The translations under genes were made by a program, and so were the position numbers. Below, piece by piece: positions 1 to 12,100 of a stretch of DNA of 64,000 bases. The notes under the pieces were generated by a model. The model saw nothing but the letters and a program-made list of their open reading frames with translations, was not told the origin of the DNA and made no database searches. The stretch comes from Tulasnella sp. 424. Taxonomy: Eukaryota; Basidiomycota; Agaricomycetes; Cantharellales; Tulasnellaceae. Each line of letters starts with the position of its first letter. Within the stretch, counting starts at the first letter, position 1. The DNA is taken from positions 1 to 64,000 of the forward strand of contig WSUB01000198.1 in assembly GCA_019633425.1 (NCBI GenBank), read 5' to 3'.

Positions 1-338
1 TCGCGAAGACTTTGAATTGGCGAGACGAGGAAAGCTATGAACACTCGCTAAGTGGCGGTTTGAAGTGGGATTCTCGATGAACGCACCGTTGTTTCGACCA
101 GCAGCGAAGTGCCCAAACTTATTGTTGACCGAGAAAAGAGAGACCCTTCCTGGCCATTCTTCGAGGTCCAACGGTTCGTCCGAGATCTTCACATGGACGT
201 CTTTTCCAAGTTGCTTTAGGCGAAGGTACTACAGGTAAAAGCTACGTCAGTTCCACGCTGGTCGGTCAACTCCACAGCAGGCTCAAAGTAACTTACAGAC
301 GCATCTTCCGTACTCCCTTCAATGCGAGTCCGGGTCAT
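1..338 (-). CDS. 5' end of a divergent gene, possibly Nup159/Nup214-type nucleoporin (partial)
   Basis: Two minus-strand exons form an open frame that leaves the window at its left edge. Exon 1 is 338-297, starting at the ATG at 338-336. A 68-bp intron (296-229, donor GTAAGT, acceptor TGTAG) follows, and exon 2 stays open from 228 to 1. The spliced protein begins MTRTRIEGSTEDAS and continues with YLRLKQLGKDVHVKISDEPL, then a stretch containing DLEEWPGRVSLFSVNNKFG. From memory of the family this resembles the N-terminal beta-propeller entry of fungal Nup159/Nup214 nucleoporins, where an EP-x-DL...SLFAVAN-like segment is typical. Only about 90 residues are visible, so the family call is tentative; the gene model itself (clean splice sites, conserved-looking frame) is stronger. 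It is divergent from the MCMBP gene, with 114 bp between the two start codons. Confidence 0.45.
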
Positions 339-452
339 GGGGGCGTGGTGGGTGTTATGGCGTGGTTGGGGAGAGTGTCGAAAAACCAAAGTCCAGATTC
401 GAACTTACACGGTCCAATCGCCGAGAGCCTGAGGTCACCGCGAACCACCACC
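339..452. promoter_or_regulatory. Short bidirectional promoter between nucleoporin-like gene and MCMBP
   Basis: These 114 bp separate the two inferred start codons of divergent genes. I see no clear TATA box. A compact shared promoter is inferred from spacing alone. Confidence 0.35.
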
Positions 453-2736
453 ATGGTGTCAATGGCGTCCTCAAACGCGCTCTCGGACCCTACAAAGGTT
501 CTACAGGACCTCTATACTCAGCAAGTTAGCCCGGGTGACTTTCCAGCTCAAGCTACTGCCCACTTCGACCAACTCTTCGCGACGGATGACGCGCTTCAGC
601 AGGTTCGCCTGGCCGGGTCAACCTCCGCCTGTCGTCTTGCTAAGCCCGCCGCTGTAGATTCCCGTGCTTAACGCGAACCCCCAAGACCATGCTTCGCGGT
701 CTCTCGTTCAGTTCCGTGGAATGGTTCAAGACACCATGTCACCCGAGATTTACCTTGCCAGCGTCCAGGACAAAGGAGGGAGGCTGCTCGGCGGCTGGGG
801 GGTGGCGGATACCATGACCATCGAACGACCTGAAGATGAAGTTGTCGACGATTACTCAAATCTCAAAGAAAGATTCGTGTTGTGGGTGGTCAGTGTACCC
901 GGAGAATCCGAGTGGCTCAGAGATGTGAGTTGGGGCAAGCATCGGTTCGGTGCGACTTTCCTGTTCCTGACCATTGTTAATGATCATGATAGAATATATC
1001 CACAGGTGTCTTTCATCTTGATATCTAATAGTGTCGTAGTATTGACGCTGTTCCTGACTCCAGAGAATGCTAGCGCATCGGCTCGGCCACACAAATATCC
1101 ACTCAACTCGACACACTTGGGCCTTCAAGTCAAGGTTCGGCGTGTTTTGACTTTCCTGCGCTTATGCTCAGGTTTATTTTTAGATGTATACTCCGCACAA
1201 GCTTAAGGCGACCGAGATCGCTAATTTCATTGGGATTTTGACATCTGAAGAGTAAGCGCCTCTCAAACACGTCTACCTGATGCTGACCGAGCAACCTCAG
1301 ACTCTCGATGCCGGCATTTGACTCTGATGCATCTCCGCCGCTTGTCCCGACGCTGCACGTCCTGTTCACTCGGAGTGTTCCTAGAACAATTATTTCGGGA
1401 TACAAGTTTCCTATGGAAATCGCATCACCGACGACCGCAGATAACGTCGATGTTGTTCAGGCTATTGAATCATCACGCTTGGAAATTACAAAACTGCGAG
1501 ATGAACTAATCTCTTGGGTGGCGGAAGAAGCGCTAGGGGGTGATCGGGAGGCTGCAGAATGGGTCTTATTAATCGCCACCTCTCGAGTGTAAGCACAATC
1601 TATTCCTTACTCTATAGTTGATTATTGATGGCGGCTTTTTGCAGGCAATCGCGTCACCCTGAAATCATCCCTCCCTCAATGACGATCTCCGCTTTCCCTC
1701 TCCCTCCGTCCGGCAGCTCTCCAACGCCAACACCTACTCTGCACCATTTGCTTCACCTTCTACTACCTTCTACTACTCATCTCAACTTCCCTGTCAACCT
1801 TCACAGTTGGGATGACCCTCCTCCAACCAAACCAGGCAGCCTGGTTCACTTCGCTCCTCACAGCGAGAATGAAGACCTGCATTCTGGAGTGCTCCAACTA
1901 CCGGCGGGAACAGTACTTACTATATTGGAATCCGACGTTCGTGAAGGTTGTGCCTTCAATCCCATCCTCCAATGCCCGCACTGAATAATTTTGTTCGGGC
2001 TTCTCTGGTCTGCAGGCGCTCTTCCATCGAAAGCGGCTGAAAACCTTCATATCCTCCGCAATATGCTGCGAACACAAACATTGCAATACAAGTTCCCTTA
2101 CGCCCCAGGCAACGGCTTTGAATTTCAAACCGACATACCTTGCATCATCTTGTGTAACGGAGGAAAGTCGGGAAAGAGTGTCTTTTTGCCTGATGTATGC
2201 GTCATCCGGAAATTACCGCCGCGAGTGCTGCAAACTAACATTCTGAGTATTATGCCAGAATGACGTGCATGTTCGGTTGAATGTCAAAGGTGGGCAGGTA
2301 TATGACGCGTACAAGCCTTCAAAAGATGTAGTCCTTCCTCCAACGAACAAGCTTGAATCGTTCAGGAAGCTAGTTGGTGGGACGATGATTGGGACAAGTA
2401 AAGTGACCCCAGATGTGGCACAGGTATGTTCCGAACCCATTTGCTCGATGATTTTGACCACTCATCCTTTTGTTGGAAACAGTACATCCAAGACGACTTT
2501 GTGAAAGAACGATTAGAGGGCGCATCAAGGTCCGATGGCATCACTCCTCAGGATTTGATGCTACGCATGAACCTCGTTCGGTACGAGTAGTTTCTGAATG
2601 ACATGTGGTTGACTGGCTCTGACGTTGCTCTGAAAACAGAACGCTTGGGGCTACCTATCATGAAAGCGAAATTTCGAAAACGACGTGGGACAGATTAAAG
2701 GCTCTTGATTTATCAAGGCGCGCCAGGTTGCAATGA
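453..2736 (+). CDS. Mini-chromosome maintenance complex-binding protein (MCMBP/ETG1 family), multi-exon
   Basis: MCMBP binds MCM2-7 and helps unload or recycle the replicative helicase in the nucleus. The first exon starts at 453 (a second in-frame ATG is at 462) and ends at 602; the intron 603-657 joins it to IPVLNANPQDH. Family landmarks follow in order: FRGMVQDTMSPEIYLAS (about 700-760), VSVPGESEWLRD (about 890-924), MYTPHKLKATEIANFIGIL (1182 on), LHVLFTRSVPR, EEALGGDREAAEWVLL (about 1525-1572), a Ser/Pro-rich segment, then LRNMLRTQTLQYKFPY. The last exons give YIQDDFVKERLEG, DLMLRMNLVR and, after an intron from 2581, a tail ending SRRARLQ before TGA 2734-2736. About nine exons are needed; the splice near 1005-1060 is the least certain. 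The gene converges on F-box copy 1, with 67 bp between stops. A copy of its last two exons lies at 4370-4625. Confidence 0.75.
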
Positions 2737-2803
2737 TATCATATATAGGTCGATTGAATTTTTTTTTTAAATGGACGCTATGGAACTGGGATACAAGCAC
2801 GAA

Positions 2804-4140
2804 CTATTCCACCAGCCAGAGGCAGAAATCTCCGTCGGGAAATCCGTATTCTCCTGGGCTGTGCCACACTCCTACCAGCGCCCAAGGCAGCAGGATGCCA
2901 CTGTACTGCCAACTCAGCCCTAGATAATTTTTGTAGAAAGTAACAACGGCGCCGTCTACGGTTCCATTGATCTCAAAGCTCCCGACACCGTCGTGCCCTG
3001 TGCCTCTAAACGCGTTAGGTTCCTTGTCACGCGAGAGAGTCATAGTCATCGGAGCATCGAGCGGGGTGTCGTCGTTCGCAAAGAATCGGTACGCGTAATA
3101 ACCCTCGAGCCTCATGGTTACCCCATCCAGTGACCACCAAGATCGTCCTTGAGGACGAATCCACAGTGGGAAGCCCTTCGGCGATGTAGTGAGCCACGTT
3201 GTGTCAGGGACGGTGCGCCTCGGGAATACGCGTCGATAGTCGATGCCTTGAGGTGATTGCTCCGCAGCACAGCGAATCATATCTTGTAACAGGGTCATAA
3301 AGAGGTCAAGGGCCCGGTTTACAAAACGAAGGGCTCGAGGGTCGTCATTGCGGCAGAAATCTTTGAGGTTTTGTGCCACCATATGATTGACGCTTAGATC
3401 TGCATTGTTGGTAAGCCAGGGGCTGCAAATTATGGGCCACTGTTGATAGCCTGGCTGGAAAGCTTTGCCAAGTGAGATGTTTGCCGATTCATGCGACATC
3501 AGCGACGAAACGGCGAACGAACGCGATGGCCGACTTGCCATGATACATGTACCGAGCAATAACCATTAAACGGCGATAGCCGGTCCATTCATCCTCAAAA
3601 TTTTCAGGTCGTCGAGATGCCAAGAAGCGTGCGACGCTCTCCGTTTCCTCGAAGAAATGGCTATCCGAATCTGTCGCCAATGATCAAGTTAGTCCAGGTG
3701 TTAAGTACCTCCAAATATATTGCACATGTGCGCTGACCAATCTCAGAAGTAACTGCGTCTAGTTTCCGGATGTAATCCGGCCACACCACCCGTTTCCATA
3801 GGCGCCAACCTTGGAAGCGAGACATCCAAGTTGACGGCTTCTGGTCATATCCGGGTCGAAGTACATGCCACCGAGCACACGCGGCTCTCGCGAGGTTAAC
3901 CCAGATACCCTCGGCCTGTCTGTCTTCATATTCAGTACGGGAGTGTCGAATGATGGCATCAACATTCCAACCACCAAGGGTAAGATGACGTCTCCAGACC
4001 GAATCGTCCCTATAAACCTCGGCGAAACGCTTAGATACCAGCGAAAGCGTCAAGATATCGAGAGGGTTTGTTATATGGTCTATGATCTCCCAGAGTTCCT
4101 CCGTCGATAGCTGCAGAACATACGTTGGAGTAGGAGGCAT
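2804..4140 (-). CDS. F-box protein, tandem copy 1
   Basis: The N-terminus carries an F-box-like helix set: LSTEELWEIIDHITNPLDIL, then LTLSLVSKRFAEVYRDD and a tryptophan-rich stretch. F-box proteins bring substrates to SCF ubiquitin ligases through Skp1; the substrate here is unknown. Exon 1 runs 4140-3738. Intron 3737-3671 joins it to DSDSHFFEETESVARF. A second intron removes roughly 3545-3480; its likely donor is the non-canonical GCAAGT directly after the codons for RYMYH. The last exon encodes a long C-terminal domain with GVGSFEINGTVDGAVVTFYK and QYSGILLPWALVGVW, ending LWLVE before the stop at 2804. This small-molecule-barrel-like C-terminal pattern is common in basidiomycete F-box proteins. 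Copy 2 is a close tandem duplicate 1.88 kb away. Confidence 0.7.
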
Positions 4141-4369
4141 GATGGACGGAGAATACGTCGTCGATTCTAGCCACCGGCGCTAGGCGGCGTTAACGCGTTA
4201 ATATGACGCCCCACATGAACCATCGAGATCCAGGCTCATGAACTCTTCGAGCCTAGCTTGGCTCCCAAGTCCGCTTGTCACACCTGTAGCTGACCATCTG
4301 CCCATAATATTAATATCCTTTGTATCAATTTCCTGAACTGGCTCATCTGCTGCTGTCGACCACTCATCC

Positions 4370-4625
4370 TTGGTTAGAAACGGTACATCCAAGACGAATT
4401 TGTGAAAGAACGAATAGAGGGAGAATCAAGGTCCGATAACATCGTTTCTCAGGATTTGATGCTACGCATGAACCGCGTTCGGTGCGAGTCGTTTCTGGAT
4501 CACATGTTGTTGCCTGGCGCCGCTCTGACGTTGTTCTGAAATCAGAACGCTTGGAGCTACCTACATGAAAGCGAAAACGACGGGGAACAGATTGATTTAT
4601 CGAGGCGCACCAGACTGCAATGATA
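4370..4625 (+). pseudogene. Duplicated 3' end of the MCMBP gene
   Basis: This stretch matches 2469-2736, the last intron-exon region of the MCMBP gene. Shared coding pieces include YIQDEFVKERIEG and DLMLRMNRVR, plus the tail reading around 4540-4620. The upstream splice acceptor has changed (AAACAG at 2477-2482 reads AAACGG here), and there is no gene body upstream. It was carried along when the downstream F-box gene was tandemly duplicated and is not expected to be functional. Confidence 0.75.
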
Positions 4626-4681
4626 TGATACATAGGTCAATTGAATCAAGAAAACATAGAGAGCTGAGATATAAACACGAA

Positions 4682-6015
4682 CTATTCCACCAGCCAGAGG
4701 CAGAAATTTCCGTTAGGAGTTCCACGGTCTTCTCGGCGATGCCACACCCCCACCAGCGCCCAAGGCAGCAGAATGCCGCTGTACTGCCACCTCCAACTTT
4801 GATAATTTTTGTAGAAGGTAACAACGGTGCCGTCCACGGTTCCATCGACCTCAAAGCTCCCGACACCGTCGTGCCCTGTGCCTCTGAACACGTTAGGATC
4901 CTTGTCACGCGAGAGAGTCATATTCATCGGAGCATCTAGCAGGCGGTCGTTTGCAGAGAAACGGTAAGCGTAATAACCCTCGAGCTTCATGGTCCCGCCA
5001 TCCAGTGACCACCAGGACCGCCCTTGAGGCTCAATCCAAGATGGAAAGCCGGTCGGCGATGTAGTGAGCCAGGTTACATCGGGGACGGTGCGCTTGGGGA
5101 ACACGCGTCGATAGTCGATACCTTGGGGTGATTGCCCCGCAGCGCAGTGAATCATATCTCGTAACAGGCTCATAAAGAGGACAAGGGCCTGGTTTATGTA
5201 GTGGGTGGCTGAAAGGTCCTCGTTGCAGCAGAGCCGTTTGAGACGGTCTGCGACCATGTTATTGACGCTTAGCTCTCGGCGGCTGATAAGCCAGGGGCTG
5301 CGAATTATGGGCCACTGTTGATAGCCTGGCTGGAAAGCTTTGCCAAGTGAGACGTCTGCCGATTCACGTGGCATCAGCGACGAAAGTGCGAACGGACGTG
5401 ATGGCTGACTTGCCATGATACATGTACCGAGTAATAACCATTAAGCGGAGATAGCCGGTCCATTGGTCTTCAAAATTTTCAGGTCGTCGAGATGCCAAGA
5501 AGCGTGCGACGCTCTCCGTTTCCTCAAAGAAATGGCTGTCCGAATCTGCCGCCACTCGTCAAGTCAGTCCAAGTGCCAAGTACCTCCAGATATATTGCAC
5601 ATGTGCGCTGACCAATTTCGGAAGTAACCGCCTCTAGTTTCCTGATGTAGTCCGGCCAAACCACCCGTTTCCATAGGCGCCATCCTCGGAAGCGAGACAT
5701 CCAAGTTGACGGGTTACGGTCATATCCGGGTCGAAGTACATGCCACCGAGCGCACGCGGCTCTCGCGAGCTTAACCCATATACCCTCAGCCTGTCTATCC
5801 TTATCCTCGGTACGGGAGTGTCGAATAATGGCGTCGACATTCCAACCACCAAGGGTAAGATGACGCCTCCACGTCCATTCGTCCCTAGTCACATTGGTGA
5901 ATCGTTTAGATACGAGGGAGAGTGTCAAGATCTCGAGAGGGTTTGGTATATAGTCTATGATCTCCCAGAGCTCTTCAGTTGATAGCTGCAGAACGTACGT
6001 CGGAGCGGGGGACAT
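4682..6015 (-). CDS. F-box protein, tandem copy 2
   Basis: This is a close paralogue of copy 1, with the same start (LSTEELWEIIDYIPNPLEIL, LTLSLVSKRFTNVTRDEW), the same first intron (5612-5546) and the same C-terminal domain, including SFEVDGTVDGTVVTFYKNY and QYSGILLPWALVGVW, ending LWLVE. The second intron again appears to use GCAAGT after RYMYH; acceptor choices are GGCAG before GACGTC or AAAG a few bases further on. All coding parts are open, so the gene looks functional. Its 3' flank is the duplicated MCMBP tail, which gives the direction and extent of the duplication. The substrate is unknown. Confidence 0.7.
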
Positions 6016-6451
6016 TGGTGGACGGAGAATGCTCGTTTCTAACCACCAACGCGCTGCGGCGTTAACGCGTTCAACCCCGCCGACTGAACTTTGGATTCTC
6101 TTCAGCAGGAGAAACCGTCACTATTCTCTGATAGTCCCCGCTCTCTATTTATATGAACTGCTCAAGCTTATCTTGTCTCCCAAGTCCGCTCCTCATGCTT
6201 GTAGATATCCCCGCCGACTACCTAACATGATCTCTTTTTGTACCAATTTCCAGAACTGGCCCGCCTGCTGCTTTCTTGAGTCAGTAGCGCCACTTACCGA
6301 ATATCAAGCGCCTCGTCCGTTCGGGAACCAATGTTTACCAGAATATTGCGAACATGATTGAGACGATAGAAAAAATAGATTGGCTTATTGGAACAAGTGC
6401 TTTAATTCAATTAGGCCTGAACAATCGACGAAATATGATGACAGTGGCGCT
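6016..6451. other. Intergenic stretch between F-box copies 2 and 3
   Basis: Only the first few tens of bases upstream of copy 2 resemble the region upstream of copy 1 (a shared GCGTTAACGCGTT-like block, at 4186-4198 and 6059-6071). I see no gene in the rest. Confidence 0.4.
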
Positions 6452-7797
6452 TTACTCCGCCGGCCAGAGGGAAAATACATCGTCGGGTTCCATCTCAACT
6501 TCTGTGAGTCTGCAGACTCCCACCAGTGCTCACGGTAAAAGGATACCCGAGTACTGCCAACGCTCTCCCTCGTGGTAACTCTTGACGAACGTGACTACCA
6601 ATCCATCCGTATCTCCTTCGATTTCGAACGGCCCATCGAAATCTTTCCCTTCGCCCGTGAATTCATTCGACTGGGTCCCACGCAGGATATTGATCCTCAT
6701 TGGGGGTAGGAATACTGGAGATTGGCGAGGCCTTTCACTATACCAGGCGCTATGACCCTCGAGCTTCATCTCATCCTGCCCGTTACCCGGAAGCCACCAC
6801 GATTGCTCGAGGGGTTTGATCCATGGCAGTCGTTCCCCTCTGTATTTGGGGATCCATGCAGCATCTGGGACCGAGCGCTGCGGGTAGACGACGTTCATCT
6901 CGGAATCGAAGACCGCTTTAACCTCACCCGTTAAGGTGAGACGCCGCATGAAATGAATGAAATGGGTGATCGCAGCGTTGATGGGGGTAAGTGCCCGAAA
7001 ATCGTTAACGTTGCGTTGTACGAACTCCGCTAGGGGGTTGACTGGCCGGCCATTGGCACTCAAGTACTCGCAGAGTCCTGCCAGTGAGTATATAATTTCG
7101 ACCACCTCCGGTAAATGGGCGGGCTGTCCCATCTTCTGCAGCAAATGTCTGTAATTACTGAGGTGTCAAAACATAACGAAACAAGCGGACAAGAGCAATT
7201 ACCATGATACATGTAACGAGAAGCAATTACCAGGCGTTGATGATCGAGCCACGCGTCATTGAAAAGAGTAGACAGGCTCGACGTCAAGAATCGACCAATG
7301 GCTTCAGTGTCTTCGAAGAACATGCTGTCCGAACCTGTAACAAAGTCGGAGATTATTACATACTGTCCCATGCACTCAGAGTTGAGACAGGGTCCTGAAC
7401 TATTTGTGCAGTGACTGTGAATAGCTTCTCAATATATTTGGGCCGAACCACCGCCTTCCAAGGCTAGGCCCCACCTTTGGCGAGTGCCCGGTCGCCCACC
7501 CAGTGGTATCCGATCGTATCCGGGTCGTAACACTTGCCAGCGAATACAAGCAGCCCTGGCAAGCTTGATCCACACACCCTCGGGTGCCTCGGCCTGAGAG
7601 TGTCGGAGGATGGTATCGGGGTGCCAGCCACTGAGTTTCAAATGACGTTTCCAGGTCCATTCAGTTCTCGTAACCTCGGTGAAACGCTTGGATACGAGTG
7701 ACAACTCGAGGATTTCAAGAGGACTTTGAATGAAGTCGACGATAGCGAGGAGGTCCTCTGTTGAGAGCTGGAAACTATGCGCGAAAGGGGATGTCAT
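6452..7797 (-). pseudogene. F-box protein, tandem copy 3, broken by a frameshift and a TGA
   Basis: This is a more diverged third member of the F-box cluster. The N-terminus (LSTEDLLAIVDFIQSPLEIL, LSLVSKRFTEVTRTEW) is intact from ATG 7797. Near 7461-7470 the frame shifts by +1: RWGL is read in one frame and the conserved WKAVVRPKYIEKL in another. Exon 2 (about 7345-7210, MFFEDTEAIGRF...RYMYH) and exon 3 (LLQKMGQPAHLPEV onward) follow. At 6532-6530 a TGA replaces the TGG of the conserved GILLPWALVGV. Beyond it the frame still reads ALVGVCRLTEVE and DVFSLWPAE until TAA at 6454-6452. The well-preserved tail suggests recent inactivation. Sequencing error is a possible alternative for either lesion, but two are present. 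Confidence 0.65.
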
Positions 7798-9102
7798 GAT
7801 GAACGGGGAAAGCGGCAGATAGAGCGCTTAACGGAACCGACGGCGCAAATCCTTCGGAAGCAAGGCCTGACGCAAGGGATGCGGCAGAACGACATGGCAG
7901 CTTCGAACAAGAAATTAGATTCTTCTCGGTGGTCACTAATGGGGATATATGCTAGAAGGGCTATCAAAATCGAAGCCGGTTTCGAAACGCTGAGGGTAAG
8001 GTTGAATGTCGTTCTTGCCATGGTTGAACGTGGATCATGACGGGAAATATGCCATGGCCTGCACAGCGAAGATTAAGTAGCCCTTTGGGGTGGCGTTGCG
8101 TCGACGCCGCAGCACGTCGTCCCGGAAAATGTCTCAGCAGTCTGATCCACGAGGGCACCAACGACGCAATCTGGCCTTCTCGGCGCCCACGGCTTCGTCG
8201 ACAACGGGTTCAGGCGAGTCACCAAGCCTCCTCGTGGCCGAGCCCATGTAAATCAATCTAGCGCACGTTGACTAACTCTGACGATGGTTGTCAGGTACAA
8301 CGTATTTGCGCGAGAATGTGGCGGTCAGTAGAGCTGGACTCCCACAAACAGGGTGCCTACTTTCTATTATATACTTCGACCGCCAGCACCGAGTAGCAAG
8401 GTGAAGTTCCTTCGTCTAGTTTTTGCTTCTTGGTAATATGGGGATAGTTGCAGGTGGGAAACCTTGGAAAAAAGAACGGTGCTGATCCCTCCGAACTTAC
8501 ATACTCAATTTCTTGGGGGTTCTGAGGACTGAATTCCAACCCTTGGCTTATCGTGATTCTTTTTGAAATTCTTGGCCAGAGCTGCGTCCGGAGATGTGAG
8601 ACTGCCCGTAGTGCTGGGTGTAGGATGAGCCTGCACGCTTGGTGGATAAATGGCCTCGTGGTTTGTCGCGGTAATGTCATTGGCCCGACGAAGTTCCGGG
8701 CCGTCAGCTGGCCAAAGAAACGGCTCGGACTGTGTCGGAAAGATGACGACGGGGGATTCTCGGCATTCTGATCGAGGCCCGAAGAGAGCGGGTAATGCCT
8801 TTCCCCACCACGCATCGAGGTGGTTTTGCGTCCAGTCCCCGTCGTCCGCCTCCGAGTCGACGCCCCCGCCCATCCCTCCTCCTCCCCTTCGAACCCACAC
8901 TCCATAAGCCTGTAGCGTCCACGCCCGAGACCCAACAGGCCTTTAATCGTTTCGTTCGTGCGTCTCCTGCATACGTATCGCTTTGCCACCGAGTCTTGAC
9001 TCTAATTTCGTTATAAAACCTTTCTCCTCTGGGACATCTCCGACCGGCCGATTTCCTAAAACCTGCTCTGCGCCGTTACCCCATATACCAGCAAGCCCTC
9101 TG
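7798..9102. other. 1.3 kb intergenic region upstream of the Zn2Cys6 gene
   Basis: Open frames exist on both strands at 8357-8989, but they have low-complexity composition and no recognisable domain. I treat the region as the upstream sequence of the transcription factor gene, with its TATA-like box near the right end, and of the broken F-box copy 3. Confidence 0.4.
9012..9018 (+). promoter_or_regulatory. TATA-like box of the Zn2Cys6 gene
   Basis: TATAAAA lies 91 bp before the ATG at 9103. This spacing favours 9103 over the in-frame upstream ATG at 8983, which lies before the box. Confidence 0.4.
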
Positions 9103-12100
9103 ATGGACCACACGTTCCGCTTTATCTTAGAGGAGCCCAGCACTGGCTCATCCAAAGGTCAAAATAATCGGAAAAGAGCACGACTCGTCACTGCCTGCGA
9201 CAATTGGTACGTGGAGGTGGTGTCGTGCAATTTGTCTCGGTCAGCAGCCTCACCCTTCATCTTGCTCCATCCGGGGCATCACAGTCGTCTCAAGAAGATC
9301 AAGTGTATCAGGACAGCTCAGCTCGACTCAGAAGTGCCTTGTGAGGCATGCAAGGTCTCGAATACAGATTGCTCCTATGGGGATAGGGATCGGTACCAAA
9401 ATGAGCGAGGACTCTCTTTCGCATCAACCATTCCTCCCCAACCAACAACACCAATTGCACCCGTACCAACCAGAACAACCCCGACTGAGGAGCCTGGGAG
9501 AAAGCGCAAGGCCTCCATCATTTCAAGCCCTGAGGAGCAGCACGAAACACTGGATAGACGCCGCGACTCTAACGCGGAGAGGAGGCCTTCCATTCTGACC
9601 AGCCACCCTTCTAGCCAAACGACAATCTCCGCAAATGGCGATGGATCGAGGCGTAGTGTCATCTCCCCGATCCAAACGACCGCTGCACCTCCACCTGAGC
9701 CAGTCCCAGATCCAGCTTTGAAGAGAATCACAATCCCCTTTTTCCGGTACGTTCGGGACGAAAGTCCATTGCTCGTTCGGAACCAATTCTTTTCGGAGAT
9801 CTAACCCTGTCTCACCGTCCGGAAAAGGTATTTTGGCCCGACAGCCAATACGCCAGGCTACCGGAGGGTCAAAGTCCGGTAAGTATTAAGCCTCCTCCGA
9901 TCGGTGTCAATCCGGAACTCTTCTCGACTATTAATACTTTATTTCGCTGCATCTCCCTCCACTCAGAACCTTGACCCTCAATGAGGTTGGATCGCCTGTT
10001 TCGTCTTCCTCGGATTCGGTTCTAGTCGGATATAGTAATGCGGACAGCAACCCGATCTACCCATACAGCCAACGTGTCCACCCCGAGAATAACCTTTTTT
10101 TCTCGAGCATCGAAGGAACGGGGAATGCCAGTATCTCGGCGTCATCTGCAACAACAGGCTTGTTCGATCCTCATCGACCCCGATACCCATCTTCGAAATA
10201 CCTTCCACACCTGGCCGGCCTCTTCTTCGACCACCTTGCATGTCACTTCCCCTTCCTCGATCGGAAGGAAGTCATTCAAGCTGTGGAGGGCGAGACGCTT
10301 CCAGCCGTTTTAGCCAACTGCATAGCAGCGTTGGCGTGTCGGTTTTCGGAGAACCCGGAACTTCTGAAATCCGGCAGGCGTGCTGTAGCTGGAGAAGCCT
10401 TTGCAGATATGGCCAAGGTTCGCTTTTCCCTTGTCTGGTTATCGAAACGATGGCTGATGTGGTATTGGTAAAACGAATTGCAGCTTTTGGTTGTCCATAT
10501 GCTCTCATGGCCGTCGGTCGAAGTTGTCCAAACCCTGGTTCTGCTTGCATGGGCTGAGTTTGGGAGCGGGAGGGATAGTGGTCTGTGGATGTACAGTAGG
10601 ATGGCTGTGGCCATGGCCATGGATCTTGGTACGACCGGTTTCATGACAAGGGTGTTCGCAATAGTGCTGATTCAGCATGCAGGTCTCCAATTCGAAGCAA
10701 CTGTTCAACTCGCTACAACCCAGGTCGAAAAGGAAAAGATCAGGCTAACGTGGTGGTCATGTATCCTCATTGACCGGATTAACTCTTGGGGTTGGTGGAG
10801 CGCTTCGAGTGTTGGGACATTACGCTGATCAGCCTCCCATTGCGCAGGTACTGGACGACCTATCGCCATCGCTGATGACCAGGTTCGTAACTTGATTTGA
10901 TTTGGCGGTTGAAACTAGATGTACTGACGCTGCTTTCACGCTAGTTTGACATCGCTCTTCCACTTTGTCCTGTTGATCCGCACGATAATATCACTCAACC
11001 GCCCCCTCCAAGTTTACTTTTCGGACACCTCGCCAGCTTGGTTCAGCTCCGCGGCAAGATTGGCGATGTGTTGAACAACCTTGTCAAGAAAAGCAACGAC
11101 ATGACGCTGGAAATGGAGCTCACGTAAGTCGCAAACACTAGAGCTTCGTGGTCCATCATTGATCACCTCCGTATCCTCTTAGGCAACTTCAATACGAAAT
11201 GACAACATGGTATCAAACCCTGCCACCTTCACTGGTATTTAACATCCACAACTTCCGACGATTCTCCCACCACAAGCAATCGCCGATCTTCCTTCTTCTT
11301 CACTGCATGTTCCACTCTGTTATCACACTATTGCATCGTCCTTCTCTCCTTCAACGTTTTACTCCGGCTGTTGCACTCCCCTTGGCCAACAGCGTTGAAA
11401 TGTCTCGCTCGGTAAGCATGACCATTATTCGCGTTATCGATTATTCTAACGCTCCTCTCTTTTGTAACAGTCCGCACGCTCTCTGGTTGATATGGTCAGC
11501 TTGGCAGATGAAGTCGACTCGCTCTCTTTGATTGCAAACCCCTTCCTCGACTTGCCTATTTTGACTGCCGCGAGATCCTTCCTCGCCGAGCGAGAATTCC
11601 TGGCCAAACCTCCAGAGAACATGTCGCCCATGATGGCTCTCCTCATGCGACAATGGAGCGAGACGAGTCTTGATAGATGCAAGGATGCTTTAAAGAAGAT
11701 GTCCAAGTGAGTTATCCTCCTGCCCCCTTTCTATTGGGCGGAATCGTTGATCATACTCTCGTACCCTCGCAGATTCTGGGGAGGTGTGGGCTGTGTGAAG
11801 CGGATCCTTGACCAGCAGAGTGCTGGAGACCTTGATTTCGATGTCGGTGAAGGCAGTAGTGGCGATACTCACATGGCCCGTAAGTCCGGAACGTCGAATT
11901 ACCCCGATATCCTCGCGCTGACATTCAGCCTTACCTTAGATCTCCGCGACGTCGAGCTCAGTAAGACATCCAAAATTTCTGATGAGTTGACGTAAATAAG
12001 CTAATCGCCTGCTTAAATTAGTTACCCAATGGGCTACGAAGGCTTGGCGAAGGCAAATTGGCAACAAGACCGCCCAGCCGAGGATCATCAAACAAGAACA

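Noticed and set aside
8357..8989. Minus-strand frame of 210 codons upstream of the Zn2Cys6 gene
   Set aside because: No domain, biased composition, overlapped by several equally long frames on the other strand, and lies in the probable promoter region.
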